Below, piece by piece: positions 1 to 8,546 of a DNA stretch of 64,000 bases. Below the pieces are notes generated by a model. The model searched no databases. It saw only the letters and a program-made list of their open reading frames with translations, and had not been told where the DNA came from. This DNA comes from Chryseobacterium sp. E1. GTDB taxonomy: Bacteria; Bacteroidota; Bacteroidia; Flavobacteriales; Weeksellaceae. The number at the start of each line of letters is the position of its first letter. The first letter of the stretch is position 1. The DNA lies in the NCBI GenBank assembly GCA_019203745.1, contig CP078104.1, positions 186,001 to 250,000 on the forward strand, in the 5' to 3' direction. Made by a program: the position numbers and the translations under genes.

Positions 1-1
1 C

Positions 2-1190
2 AATGGATTTGGATATCATGAGACCGGTAAGGATGACCATGAAAAAAATGGAGACTCTATTATTCGGAATCCTACCCGGCTTTCATATTTAATTTTCAAA
101 CCGATAGACCCATTATATCTTTTAAAGATTCATCAGAAAATTTCTTTATACCTCTTGAGGATGGATATTTATTAAATAATATCAATATAAAGGCAGCAGA
201 TAAATCAGACAGTAAGGTTGATCATCATCTCGATGTTCAGAAGCATTATACCATTGTAGAAGAACATGGCAAAAAGAAATTGTATTCAGTATTTGGAAAT
301 CCGATCATTCCAGACAGTTATGATGAAATTTTAATGAATGATTATTTTATTATAACTAAAAAGGTTGCGATTATTCCATTTACGATTCGTTTCTTAATAA
401 ATTGAATATCAACAATATAAAAAGTGTTTATCTAAAAGGTGACCATATTAATGTTTTATATGAGGGAAAAGTAAGAAGTCTCAATTCATCATTGGAAGAT
501 ACTTTACCTAAAAAATATTTTTATATGACATGCAGCCAGGATCCGAATACCTATTATAAATTTTCCCCGGCTTATGATAAGAATTCAAAACGAAATGTAA
601 TTGTAAGAATAAGAAACAGATGGGATTCTTCTGAAACAGAATCATATGCTTTAAAAAATCTGCCTCAAAAAGCAAAACTAAATTATATATATAATGATAT
701 AAAAGCAGGCAGAAAGGATATTCTAAATTATTTTAAATACGATCCTTATGATATCGAAGATTTTTTCATAACAGCAGAATACCAGGGTAAAAAGGACTTT
801 TCTCTTTTGATAAGGAAAAAGAAATTTCGTAAGAGACTCAAGAATAGCAATTAAAGATAAAGAATTTGAAAAAAATATTCTGAGATCACCCAGCAGGCAC
901 GTTTCAGCAAATATGATAACGAGGATGAGGATGATCGTAAATTCAGGTATTATGATTTCAATTATGAACTTGATGCTATTACCCTATTACCAATGCAATA
1001 TGATGATATCATTTTCAGAGATGAACTGATCATTTTTTACAAAGACAAAAAATACGGAGTTTATAAACTCAGCAAAGAACCAAAATACAAGAAAACAGGA
1101 ATCCGAAAAGATAACTTTTTGGAAATAACAAACGAAAAAAATCAGCAAGGCTGGCTTGATCTTGCAACAAACACTGAATATTATAATTAA
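2..1190 (+). CDS. WG-repeat-like protein, partial and frameshifted
   Basis: The gene runs in from the left edge, so its start is missing. Joining three frames gives one protein of about 390 residues: breaks lie near positions 100-130, 370-400, 810 and 860. Near 270-350 and 1000-1080 it has the KKLYSVFGNPIIPDSYDEI and KKYGVYKLSKE patterns typical of WG repeats, a beta-hairpin repeat found in many Bacteroidota proteins of unknown role. No catalytic motif is visible. It ends 16 bases before the acyl-CoA dehydrogenase start. Repeat assignment is by pattern only; function unknown. Confidence 0.55.
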
Positions 1191-1206
1191 AAAATAAAAA
1201 ATAAAT

Positions 1207-2982
1207 ATGGCTACACTAAAAGGAGGTGAATTTCTAATCAAACAAATTCCTGCAAACGAAATTTTCAGCATTGAAGAATTAAATGAGGAGCAAAAAATGC
1301 TTCGTGATTCTGCAAAAGAATTTATAGACAGAGAGGTTGTGCCTCAAAGAGAACGTTTCGAAAAGAAAGATTATGCATTTACTGAAGAAACAATGCGTAA
1401 ACTTGGAGATATGGGTATGCTGGGAATTGCAGTTCCTGAAGAGTACGGAGGTCTTGGAATGGGTTTTGTGACCACAATGCTAGCTTGTGACTACCTATCC
1501 GGAACTACAGGTTCATTAGCAACAGCTTATGGAGCACACACCGGAATCGGTACCTTGCCTATCGTTCTTTACGGAACCGAAGAGCAGAAGAAAAAATACC
1601 TTCCGGACTTGGCAACAGGAACAAAATTCGGGGCTTACTGTTTAACTGAGCCTGATGCCGGTTCTGATGCAAATTCCGGAAAAACAAGAGCTAAGCTTTC
1701 CGAAGACGGAAAACATTACATCATCAACGGACAGAAAATGTGGATTTCCAACGCAGGTTTTGCAGATACATTCACTTTATTCGCTAAAATTGATGACGAT
1801 AAAAATATCACAGGTTTCGTGATTAACCGTTCTGAACTTGAAAATCCTGAAAGCTTAACTTTCGGTGAAGAAGAACATAAATTGGGAATCCGTGCATCTT
1901 CTACCCGTCAGGTTTTCTTCAATGATATGAAAGTTCCTGTAGAGAACCTTTTAGGAGAAAGAAACAATGGTTTCAAAATCGCTCTGAATGCATTGAACGT
2001 TGGTCGTATTAAATTGGCGGCAGCTTGTCTGGATGCTCAGAGAAGAATCTTAAACCATTCTATTCAGTATTCTAACGAAAGAAAACAGTTTGGTGTTTCA
2101 ATCTCTACTTTCGGAGCGATCAGAAAGAAGTTGGCTGAAATGGCAACCGGAGTTTTCGTAAGTGAAGCAGGTTCTTACAGAGCGGCTAAAAACGTTCAGG
2201 ATAAAATTGATGAACTGGTAGCAGGTGGTATGGATCATCAGGCTGCTGAGCTGAAGGGTGTTGAAGAATTCGCTGTAGAATGTTCTATCCTTAAAGTATT
2301 CGTTTCTGATCTTGCACAGCACACTGCTGATGAAGGAATCCAGGTATACGGAGGGATGGGATTCTCTGAAGATACGCCAATGGAAGCTGCATGGAGAGAT
2401 TCAAGAATTTCAAGAATCTATGAAGGAACTAACGAAATCAACAGACTATTAGCAGTAGGAATGCTGATCAAGAGAGCAATGAAAGGTGAATTGGATCTTT
2501 TATCTCCTGCAATGGCAATCAGCAAAGAACTGATGGGTATCCCTTCATTCGAAGTGCCTGATTATTCAGAATTCATGAGCGAAGAGAAAGCCATTATTGC
2601 TAACCTTAAGAAAGTATTCCTTATGGTTTCCGGAGCCGCTCTTCAGAAATATATGATGGATATTGAAAAGCAACAGCACTTATTACTGAATGCATCTGAA
2701 ATCCTTAACCAGATCTATATGGCGGAATCTGCAGTATTAAGAGCAGAGAAACACTTCTCTCCTGAATCTGTAGAAGCAGCTATGGCTCAGTTAAACCTAT
2801 ATAAAGCAGTTGAAAAAATCATCGTTGCAGCTAAAGAAGGAATTATTTCTTTCGCTGAAGGAGATGAGCAGAGAATGATGCTGTCAGGATTAAGAAGATT
2901 CACGAAGTACACCAACCATCCGAATGTAGTAGCATTAACTGAAAAAGTGGCGGCTCACTATATTGAAAAAGGAGCTTATTAG
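1207..2982 (+). CDS. acyl-CoA dehydrogenase family protein
   Basis: An intact 591-residue flavoenzyme that would introduce a trans-2 double bond into an acyl-CoA in fatty-acid or amino-acid breakdown, using FAD. The N-terminal half carries the family pattern (YGGLGMGF, CLTEPDAGSDANSGKT around residues 145-160, MWISNAG), the middle has the ERKQFG segment, and the YEGTNEINR motif sits near residue 405. A C-terminal extension beyond the usual ~380 residues matches the long form common in Flavobacteriia, resembling VLCAD-type enzymes. It is one of the few long genes here with no frame break. The substrate chain length cannot be read from sequence. Confidence 0.93.
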   Translation: MATLKGGEFLIKQIPANEIFSIEELNEEQKMLRDSAKEFIDREVVPQRERFEKKDYAFTEETMRKLGDMGMLGIAVPEEYGGLGMGFVTTMLACDYLSGTTGSLATAYGAHTGIGTLPIVLYGTEEQKKKYLPDLATGTKFGAYCLTEPDAGSDANSGKTRAKLSEDGKHYIINGQKMWISNAGFADTFTLFAKIDDDKNITGFVINRSELENPESLTFGEEEHKLGIRASSTRQVFFNDMKVPVENLLGERNNGFKIALNALNVGRIKLAAACLDAQRRILNHSIQYSNERKQFGVSISTFGAIRKKLAEMATGVFVSEAGSYRAAKNVQDKIDELVAGGMDHQAAELKGVEEFAVECSILKVFVSDLAQHTADEGIQVYGGMGFSEDTPMEAAWRDSRISRIYEGTNEINRLLAVGMLIKRAMKGELDLLSPAMAISKELMGIPSFEVPDYSEFMSEEKAIIANLKKVFLMVSGAALQKYMMDIEKQQHLLLNASEILNQIYMAESAVLRAEKHFSPESVEAAMAQLNLYKAVEKIIVAAKEGIISFAEGDEQRMMLSGLRRFTKYTNHPNVVALTEKVAAHYIEKGAY

Positions 2983-3007
2983 TCTTTATAACATAAATTT
3001 GATTCAA

Positions 3008-3034
3008 AACGTCCCGTTCCTGGGGCGTTTTTTT
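3008..3034 (+). terminator. Rho-independent terminator of the acyl-CoA dehydrogenase gene
   Basis: An 8-bp stem (AACGTCCC with GGGGCGTT, one G-U pair), a 6-base loop and a run of seven T starting inside the 3' arm, 25 bases after the stop codon. Confidence 0.85.
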
Positions 3035-3148
3035 ATGGAATAAAAGTTTCATTTATATCAAAAGACTCAGTTTTTCTTATTTTTTGCCGGAAAGTCAAAT
3101 ATTCTGTATATTCATCTGGCACTATTTTGTAGAACCAATCCCATCAAT

Positions 3149-3596
3149 ATGAAAACGATCATTCCCATCCTCATAATTTTGATATTTTCCTCCTGCGGCA
3201 GGAATGATGCGAAGAAAAACAATAGTCATCATGATGACCGTAAAGCCTCATGTACCTGCCTGGAAACCATTAAAAAGATACCACAATCTTTGCCACTGAT
3301 GTGCGTTTAAAAAAGAAACGGAAAATAATATACTGGTATTCCACTGTGCATCCGTTCTTACCGGAACAGCGTCGGTAAGCGATATGGGCAGCAATAATGA
3401 ATATTGTGAAACGATGTATGATATCCAATGTATTTCATCGATTGACAGCCATATGCAGTTATCTGAAAATTTCCAATATTTTACCGGTAAACTGCAATCA
3501 CAGGATTTGTTTTTTGAAGATTTAAAAAGGGGAAAAGATTATTATTTTGAACTCAGCTCAGCCCCGACGGAAAGATTATTTCTATTTCAAGACTGA
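3149..3596 (+). CDS. small lipoprotein, frameshifted
   Basis: The start at 3149 opens a hydrophobic signal segment ending in a lipobox-like FSSC at residues 13-16, so the product should be a lipid-anchored periplasmic or outer-membrane protein of about 148 residues. The frame breaks near 3300; after a single-base correction reading continues to the stop at 3596 (SVSDMGSNNEYCETMYDI follows). Six cysteines and a polar tail are the only other visible features. No family recognised. A second small secreted gene follows 18 bases downstream, suggesting co-transcription. Confidence 0.55.
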
Positions 3597-3614
3597 ATAT
3601 CAATTAAAAGCTAT

Positions 3615-4021
3615 ATGAAGCCGTTATTTCTAATCTTTATGCTCCTGCCTGTACAATTGCTTTTTGCACAGACAGAAGATATTCCTGAAAATATTCAATC
3701 TGATTTTGAGGAACATGGGTCATTTATGAAAAATATTATACCAATACAATCCTCATAAAATTTGATCATGGGCGTGCATTTATGACAGATATTGGCAGCG
3801 GAAAAGCTCTTCCCCTTACATTTCCGGCAACTCTTAAAGGGAATAGGCTGATCATACCTGCCCAACAAAACCGTAACGATTATCTCGAAATGGAAGTGAT
3901 ACACCATAAACTACATCTGCGAATACAGCCTGTGCAATGGGATGAAAATGGAAATATCAGGAAAAACACTGTGGAAAATGTTGAAAAAAGATATTTCAAC
4001 GTATCAGAAAATAAACTGTAA
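3615..4021 (+). CDS. small secreted protein, frameshifted
   Basis: Starts at 3615 with a classical signal peptide (about 18 residues, hydrophobic core then LLFAQ cleavage region). The frame breaks near 3720 and resumes to the stop at 4021, giving about 135 residues. The mature part reads like an all-beta domain (ILIKFDHGRAFMTDIGSGKA). No family recognised. It follows the lipoprotein gene closely, and the two probably share a transcript. Confidence 0.5.
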
Positions 4022-4115
4022 TGAAGGATGACGATGCATTGTCTTTATAAATCATGAATCGCCGGATAACAAAAGATTACAATATTTTTTTATCTTTAAT
4101 CTAAAATTACAATAC

Positions 4116-4436
4116 ATGAAAATTTTATTATTTCCGCTACTCTTACTTTCTGTTGCTCTTACCGCCAAAAAAAAGAAGATGCAAAACCCTTTTTCAAAAA
4201 AAAGAGATACTATAAAGAAATATAATAAGGAACAAGTTCCTCAGGTCTCCGATCTCAATTCTGATAAGAAACAAAAAGACATTTACAAGGCATTGACTAT
4301 CAAACCAAAGGATACAGCTCTTTATGCAGCTCTAAAAGAACCGGAAAGAGATTATTCAAAATTTAAAATTCTGAATCCTGTTACTACTGAAAAAGCAAAA
4401 TTGAATACTGACAAGGCAACAGTGCCTTCCAAATAA
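4116..4436 (+). CDS. short secreted or periplasmic protein of unknown function
   Basis: 106 residues. The first 17 residues form a hydrophobic stretch followed by KKKK, consistent with a signal segment or anchor. The rest is polar and low in complexity, rich in K, P, T and D. A TATCTTTA box (one mismatch to the Bacteroidota -7 motif TAnnTTTG) lies about 25 bases upstream. No family recognised. Confidence 0.5.
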   Translation: MKILLFPLLLLSVALTAKKKKMQNPFSKKRDTIKKYNKEQVPQVSDLNSDKKQKDIYKALTIKPKDTALYAALKEPERDYSKFKILNPVTTEKAKLNTDKATVPSK

Positions 4437-4465
4437 ACAAATAACCACACTAAAAACTATTAACT

Positions 4466-4800
4466 ATGGGAAAATTTATTATTTCAAAAGAACGAACGGC
4501 GAGTTTCAGTTCAATCTTAAAGCAGGAAACGGACAGGTCATCCTAACCAGCCAGGGATACAGTACCAGGCCTTCCTGCGAAAGTGGAATCGGGTCAGTGA
4601 AGGCCAATTCACAGGAAGATGCCAAATTTGAAAGGAATACGGCAAAAGACGGCAGATGCTATTTCAACCTTAAGGCAGGAAACGGACAGATCATCGGAAC
4701 CAGCCAGATGTATGAATCTGACAATGGTATGGAAAACGGAATAGAATCTGTAAAAAACAATGCACCACATGCTTCTGTAGAAGATGAAACCAGCATGTAA
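4466..4800 (+). CDS. DUF1508 (YegP-type) two-repeat protein, frameshifted
   Basis: Reconstructed product of about 110 residues with two tandem DUF1508 units: each has the FNLKAGNGQ core followed by ILTSQGY or IGTSQMY, and a GIxSVKxN segment. The reading frame starting at MGKFIISK breaks after eight codons because an A-run has four bases where five are needed (near 4490); beyond it the frame is open to the stop. Family members are small soluble proteins of unclear role. A clean example of a one-base homopolymer error. Confidence 0.75.
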
Positions 4801-4850
4801 AATCATCTCAAATAATATTCTAAAAATGTCTTATTTTTTTAAGGCATTTT

Positions 4851-4858
4851 TATTTTTG
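4851..4858 (+). promoter_or_regulatory. -7 promoter element of the HD phosphohydrolase gene
   Basis: TATTTTTG matches the Bacteroidota -7 consensus TAnnTTTG and lies 20 bases before the start codon at 4879. No convincing -33 TTTG is seen. Confidence 0.45.
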
Positions 4859-4878
4859 TAGTCTATTTTCTTAAAAAA

Positions 4879-5325
4879 ATGACAAAAGAAGAATTACTGA
4901 ATAAAGCAATCAAAATAGCGGATAAAGCTCATAAAGGACAGACTGATAAATACCATGCTCCATACATTGGCCACGTAATGCGTGTAATGAATTATGGTAA
5001 AACACTGGATGAAAAAATTGTAGGTGTACTACACGATGTTGTAGAAGATCATCCGCAGGAGTTCAGCCTGGACTATTTAAGATCTGAAGGGTTCCCTGAA
5101 TATATTATTTTCGCCATCAGCTGTCTTACGAAATTTGATCCCGAAGAAGATTATGACGAATTCATCAAAAGAACAGAAAGATCTCTTCTTTCCGTTGCTG
5201 TAAAATTGAATGACCTTCGTGATAATATGGACCTCAGAAGAGTCAACAGAGAGCTGACTCCTAAGGATATTAAAAGATTCAATAAATATCTGAAAGCCTA
5301 TCGTTATCTGATAGAGAAATATTAA
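4879..5325 (+). CDS. HD-domain phosphohydrolase, RelA/SpoT hydrolase-like
   Basis: 148 residues, intact. The metal-binding HD signature is present: H near residue 33 (YIGHVMRV), the HD pair in LHDVVEDHP near residue 55, and a C-terminal KLNDLRDNMDLRR near residue 115, the same arrangement as the (p)ppGpp hydrolase domain of SpoT and of small Mesh1-like enzymes. No synthetase or TGS domain is present, so it would be a stand-alone hydrolase. The substrate is inferred, not proven. Its last four bases overlap the 3' end of the convergent DUF2490 gene. Confidence 0.8.
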   Translation: MTKEELLNKAIKIADKAHKGQTDKYHAPYIGHVMRVMNYGKTLDEKIVGVLHDVVEDHPQEFSLDYLRSEGFPEYIIFAISCLTKFDPEEDYDEFIKRTERSLLSVAVKLNDLRDNMDLRRVNRELTPKDIKRFNKYLKAYRYLIEKY

Positions 5326-6035
5326 TCCGCACCCGGGAAGTCGTAAGTCTTCACCTGATGATCTGTACCGTCAATATTGATATTTAAGGCAAGATAAACG
5401 AAATGCAAATTTTGTTTCCTTTGGCTTCAAATTCACGCTGCCAAAGATATCCGCTTACAATTCCGAAATAATCATCGATCTGATAGCCGAAACCGCCATA
5501 CACCCTGTTTCTGGCAAAAGTAGGCTTCATCGGAGATACAAAGAATATTTCGTCGTAGGCATTAGCAAAAACAGTTCCCTTCTTAATGGTTTTAGCGTTT
5601 AAAGGAACACTTACGTTCAGACGATAACGGTAACGCATTCTCTGCGATGTCTTGTCTGTTTTGGGCTCATAGAACCAGCTTTTTCAGCACGGAAACGGTT
5701 TTCAAACTTTACGATACCTTTCTTAATATCGATAACATCCTGAAGCCATACCCTGAACTCCTCTCTGCTTAAGCTGTGGTCTTTATAATTGACATATCTT
5801 CCAAGTCCCACAAATGGTTTATGATTTTTGGTAAGATTATACCCCAGCCCTCCTTTTATCTCGTAATAATCGGGATAGGTATAATCTTCATTCCCACGCA
5901 TCTGCCCTTCTGCATAAAGAAAAAATTTAGGATGAAACTTATAGGTCAGGGTCACTGCATTGAAGCTTGAAATATGTTCCTGAGCTTTGAAAAAGAAATA
6001 CCAAGTAGTAAACCTAAGCCTAAAAGACGTTTCAT
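5322..6035 (-). CDS. DUF2490 outer-membrane beta-barrel protein, frameshifted
   Basis: Reconstructed length about 237 residues: a signal peptide from the start at 6035 (MKRLLGLGLLLGISF), then alternating beta-strands such as TLTYKFHPKFFLYAEGQMR and RMRYRYRLNVSV, ending in a barrel-like LALNINIDG strand near the stop. Breaks lie near 5985 (T-run), 5640-5690 and 5405. DUF2490 proteins are predicted outer-membrane barrels of unknown function. The stop codon at 5322 overlaps the end of the convergent HD gene, so the two transcripts must run through each other. Confidence 0.75.
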
Positions 6036-6106
6036 AAAAAATTTTTGCAAATGTAATTTTTTTAACAATTTGTTAATATTAAGTTTGCTTAATACTGGAT
6101 TAACAT

Positions 6107-7916
6107 CTAATTAATATTGATTGTGTAAGAAAAACCAATATGGAACCACCTTTGCGGCATTCCTACCCCAAATGCTTCCGTATATTTTGTATTTGTAAGA
6201 TTATTAACTAAAACATATACAGAATAATCTTTCTTGCTGAAACTCAGTTTCTCATCAACAAGGTTATAGGTTCCGAGATTCACTCTTTCATTGTATCTGT
6301 AAACAAGCTCATTTGTAAAGTTTTTCAGAAACTTCACTTCCAGCCTGGAAATAAACTGATGCCTTAAATTATCAAGAATATACCTTGAAACAAGACCATT
6401 CGTTTCCTCATATTTGCTGTCGATATAAGTGTATCCCACTGTATATTTCAACCAATCGAGAGGCCTGTGGCTCCATTCTGCTTCAATCCCTTTCGTTTTG
6501 ATTTCCCCTACATTCTGAGCATACCATATCTTATCATTTATATCTTTTTTCACCCAGTCAATAGAATTGCTGGAATTTCTTAAGAATCCGCTCACTTTAG
6601 CCAAAATATTTTTATTCTGGTACTGATAGCCAACTTCAGAGGAAACTGCATTCTCAGGAAGTAAATCCGGATTGCCCTGTTCTGTTCTGCTTACATAATA
6701 AAGATCGGTAAAGGTAGGTACACGATGTACTTTAGCAATATTCCCGTAAACCTTACTGTTCGGATTGAAGTTATAGCCCACATCAAGCCCCGGGTAAAAG
6801 AAATTGCCTTCTTTAGAGTAATTGCCCCATGATATTCCCGGACTGATATTTAATTTTTTATCCAATAATGAGAAATGGTGTTCAAAGAAAACCTGTGAAA
6901 CAAAACGGTTTCTGTTTCCCAAATTGCTGCTCACCAAAAGCTCCTTTCTCAGCTCAACCCCAATTCCGGTAGTTCCCAATCCCCATTGATAGCTGGTATT
7001 CACTTCTCCACCTACATTGTTTCCGATGTGCATATTTCTGTAAAAGCCGGGGTCCCATCTGTCATAAAGGTACATATCCTGCCCTCTTCTCCAATATAGA
7101 TTAGAATTAAGTTTTAGTTTACCAAAAGTTTGCTGATGAGCCACACTGACAATAGAAGCCTGCGTCTCCTCATACTGTTTTGTGGCGGCACTGGAAGCAT
7201 AAAACCCATTGGCTCGAATTTCTTTTCAGAAAAACCTGCCTGAAACTTCAGGTCTCCATTCTTAATATTCAGTTTTCCCTGGTAAAAAACGTTGCGGATC
7301 TCATAATCCGTATTGTACATATACCCTTCCGAAGCATTGGAATTGGCCTGAAGCGTGTTGGAAAACTTTTCATTTCCCATCTGGGCATTGAATCCTAAAC
7401 TGTAAGAACCGTAATCACCGCCTTCTGCACTTATTTTAACCCTTTTTCCGGGTGTTGTTTTAGTAATGATGTTGATAACCCCTGCATAAGCATTCTGCCC
7501 GAAACGTCTGGCTGCCGGCCCTTTGATGATTTCAATCTTCTCAACGTCTTCAAGATCTACCGGAACATTCATATTATTATGCCCTGTCTGGGAATCATTC
7601 ATCCTGATTCCGTTCAGCAATAAGAGAACCTGCTCAAAAGAACTTCCACGGAAACCAATATCACTCTGCACCCCATTGGCTCCTCTCCTTCTGATATCCA
7701 TTCCCGGTACCTGCTGAAGGATCTCATCAATACTTTTGGCCGGGGAATTCGCAATTTCTTCCTTAGTAATCACGCTGATGTTCTGATTGGCACTTTTATA
7801 AGGGGTAGAGATAAATTTCCCTTGAAATTCAATGCTTTCAATATCTGTAGTCTTCTCCTGTGCATTTACCCAAAGTAAAGATCCCAGAAAAAAGCACTTC
7901 CTATCTTTTTGATCAT
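6107..7916 (-). CDS. TonB-dependent outer-membrane receptor, BtuB-like
   Basis: About 600 residues after joining frames broken near 7890 and 7160. The N-terminus has a signal peptide ending NAQ, then a plug domain (SIDEILQQVPGMDIRRRG, GFRGSSFEQVLLLLNGIR, VEKIEIIKGPAARRFG). The rest is beta-barrel with a terminal aromatic strand (WFHIGFSYTI). Such receptors import cobalamin, siderophores or other large ligands using TonB energy. BtuB resemblance is based on plug style and size; no cobalamin riboswitch fits the short leader. It has its own promoter and possible operator upstream. Confidence 0.85.
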
Positions 7917-7948
7917 AATCGTTTCCGTAGTTTTCTTTTAACAGGATT

Positions 7949-7980
7949 CAAAAGTAAGGGAGTTCATCAATACGGGCAAA
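7949..7980 (-). promoter_or_regulatory. promoter of the TonB-dependent receptor gene
   Basis: On the minus strand TTTG (7977-7980), a 20-base spacer and TACTTTTG (7949-7956) match the Bacteroidota sigma consensus TTTG-N19-21-TAnnTTTG exactly. The leader to the start codon is about 30 bases. Confidence 0.75.
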
Positions 7981-7993
7981 TGATACTTATCAT
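7980..7993. promoter_or_regulatory. candidate operator overlapping the receptor promoter
   Basis: ATGATACTTATCAT has 6-bp inverted arms around a 2-base centre and touches the -33 element of the receptor promoter. It resembles half of a Fur box, which would fit a metal- or siderophore-linked receptor; the regulator is inferred. Confidence 0.4.
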
Positions 7994-8022
7994 AAAAAAG
8001 ATGCAGTGATATGCTGCATCTT
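7992..8022 (-). terminator. terminator of a short minus-strand transcript
   Basis: A perfect 9-bp stem (AAGATGCAG with CTGCATCTT), 7-base loop, and on the minus strand a T-tract (TTTTTT). It lies between the 16-codon ORF at 8042-8092 and the receptor promoter, so it would end a transcript separate from the receptor. Confidence 0.7.
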
Positions 8023-8041
8023 GATTTTGAGGGAGTAATGA

Positions 8042-8092
8042 CTATCTTTTTCTCATTAAATGTGTAACCAGATCTCTGAATAATTTTCTCAT
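8042..8092 (-). CDS. candidate 16-residue basic peptide
   Basis: A short ORF encoding MRKLFRDLVTHLMRKR, strongly basic and amphipathic, stopped 20 bases before a strong terminator on the same strand. The tight pairing with a terminator suggests a real short transcript (leader peptide, small RNA or peptide gene). No homologue or role is known to me, and no good promoter is visible upstream. Confidence 0.3.
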   Translation of the reverse strand: MRKLFRDLVTHLMRKR

Positions 8093-8348
8093 TTCTCTAT
8101 TACATATTTATGAATACAATTTTAAAAATTTTTAAAATATAAAACAATACTCTGGTAAAAAATCATAACGAAAGTCTCCTAACCATTTCAAATACAATAA
8201 AAATAAATGCAAAAAAATAAATAAGTCTACAAAACACTGTTGTATTTTCGATTTTTCCAGGGTTTATTTCTTCATGAAAATCCTGTTTCCGTTTAGATTC
8301 ATAAAATTTTAGTCATGAGAGAAGCATATAATTTTCATCAAAAATTCG

Positions 8349-8356
8349 TAATTTTG
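8349..8356 (+). promoter_or_regulatory. -7 promoter element upstream of uvrA
   Basis: TAATTTTG matches TAnnTTTG and lies 18 bases before the ATG at 8374 of a short broken ORF that precedes uvrA. The 8093-8348 stretch before it is AT-rich and I see no gene there. Confidence 0.5.
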
Positions 8357-8373
8357 TGGGTCTTAATTTGACG

Positions 8374-8539
8374 ATGAAAATATTCTTTTTCAACTGTATT
8401 CCGGAGAGATAAAATCTGAAAACAGATGAAGCTGAGAAGGATACCACAAAGTTCAGTTGATGGCACAGGCCTGGAATTTTCTATGCCCCAAACACCAGTA
8501 CCGGAAGACCATAATACGTCCGGTTACTTTTATGAATAA
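8374..8539 (+). CDS. possible small protein upstream of uvrA, broken
   Basis: Three frames joined by single-base shifts give about 57 residues from the ATG at 8374 to the stop at 8539, ending in [20 protein letters not shown]. The last part has more protein-like composition than the frame that would extend uvrA upstream. It follows a -7 box by 18 bases and ends 7 bases before the preferred uvrA start. Unknown function; the need for several corrections in 165 bases keeps confidence low. Confidence 0.3.
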
Positions 8540-8546
8540 ACAAAAT

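Noticed and set aside
7917..8000. Cobalamin riboswitch upstream of the BtuB-like receptor
   Set aside because: The leader between promoter and ATG is only about 30 bases; no B12-box or suitable fold fits.
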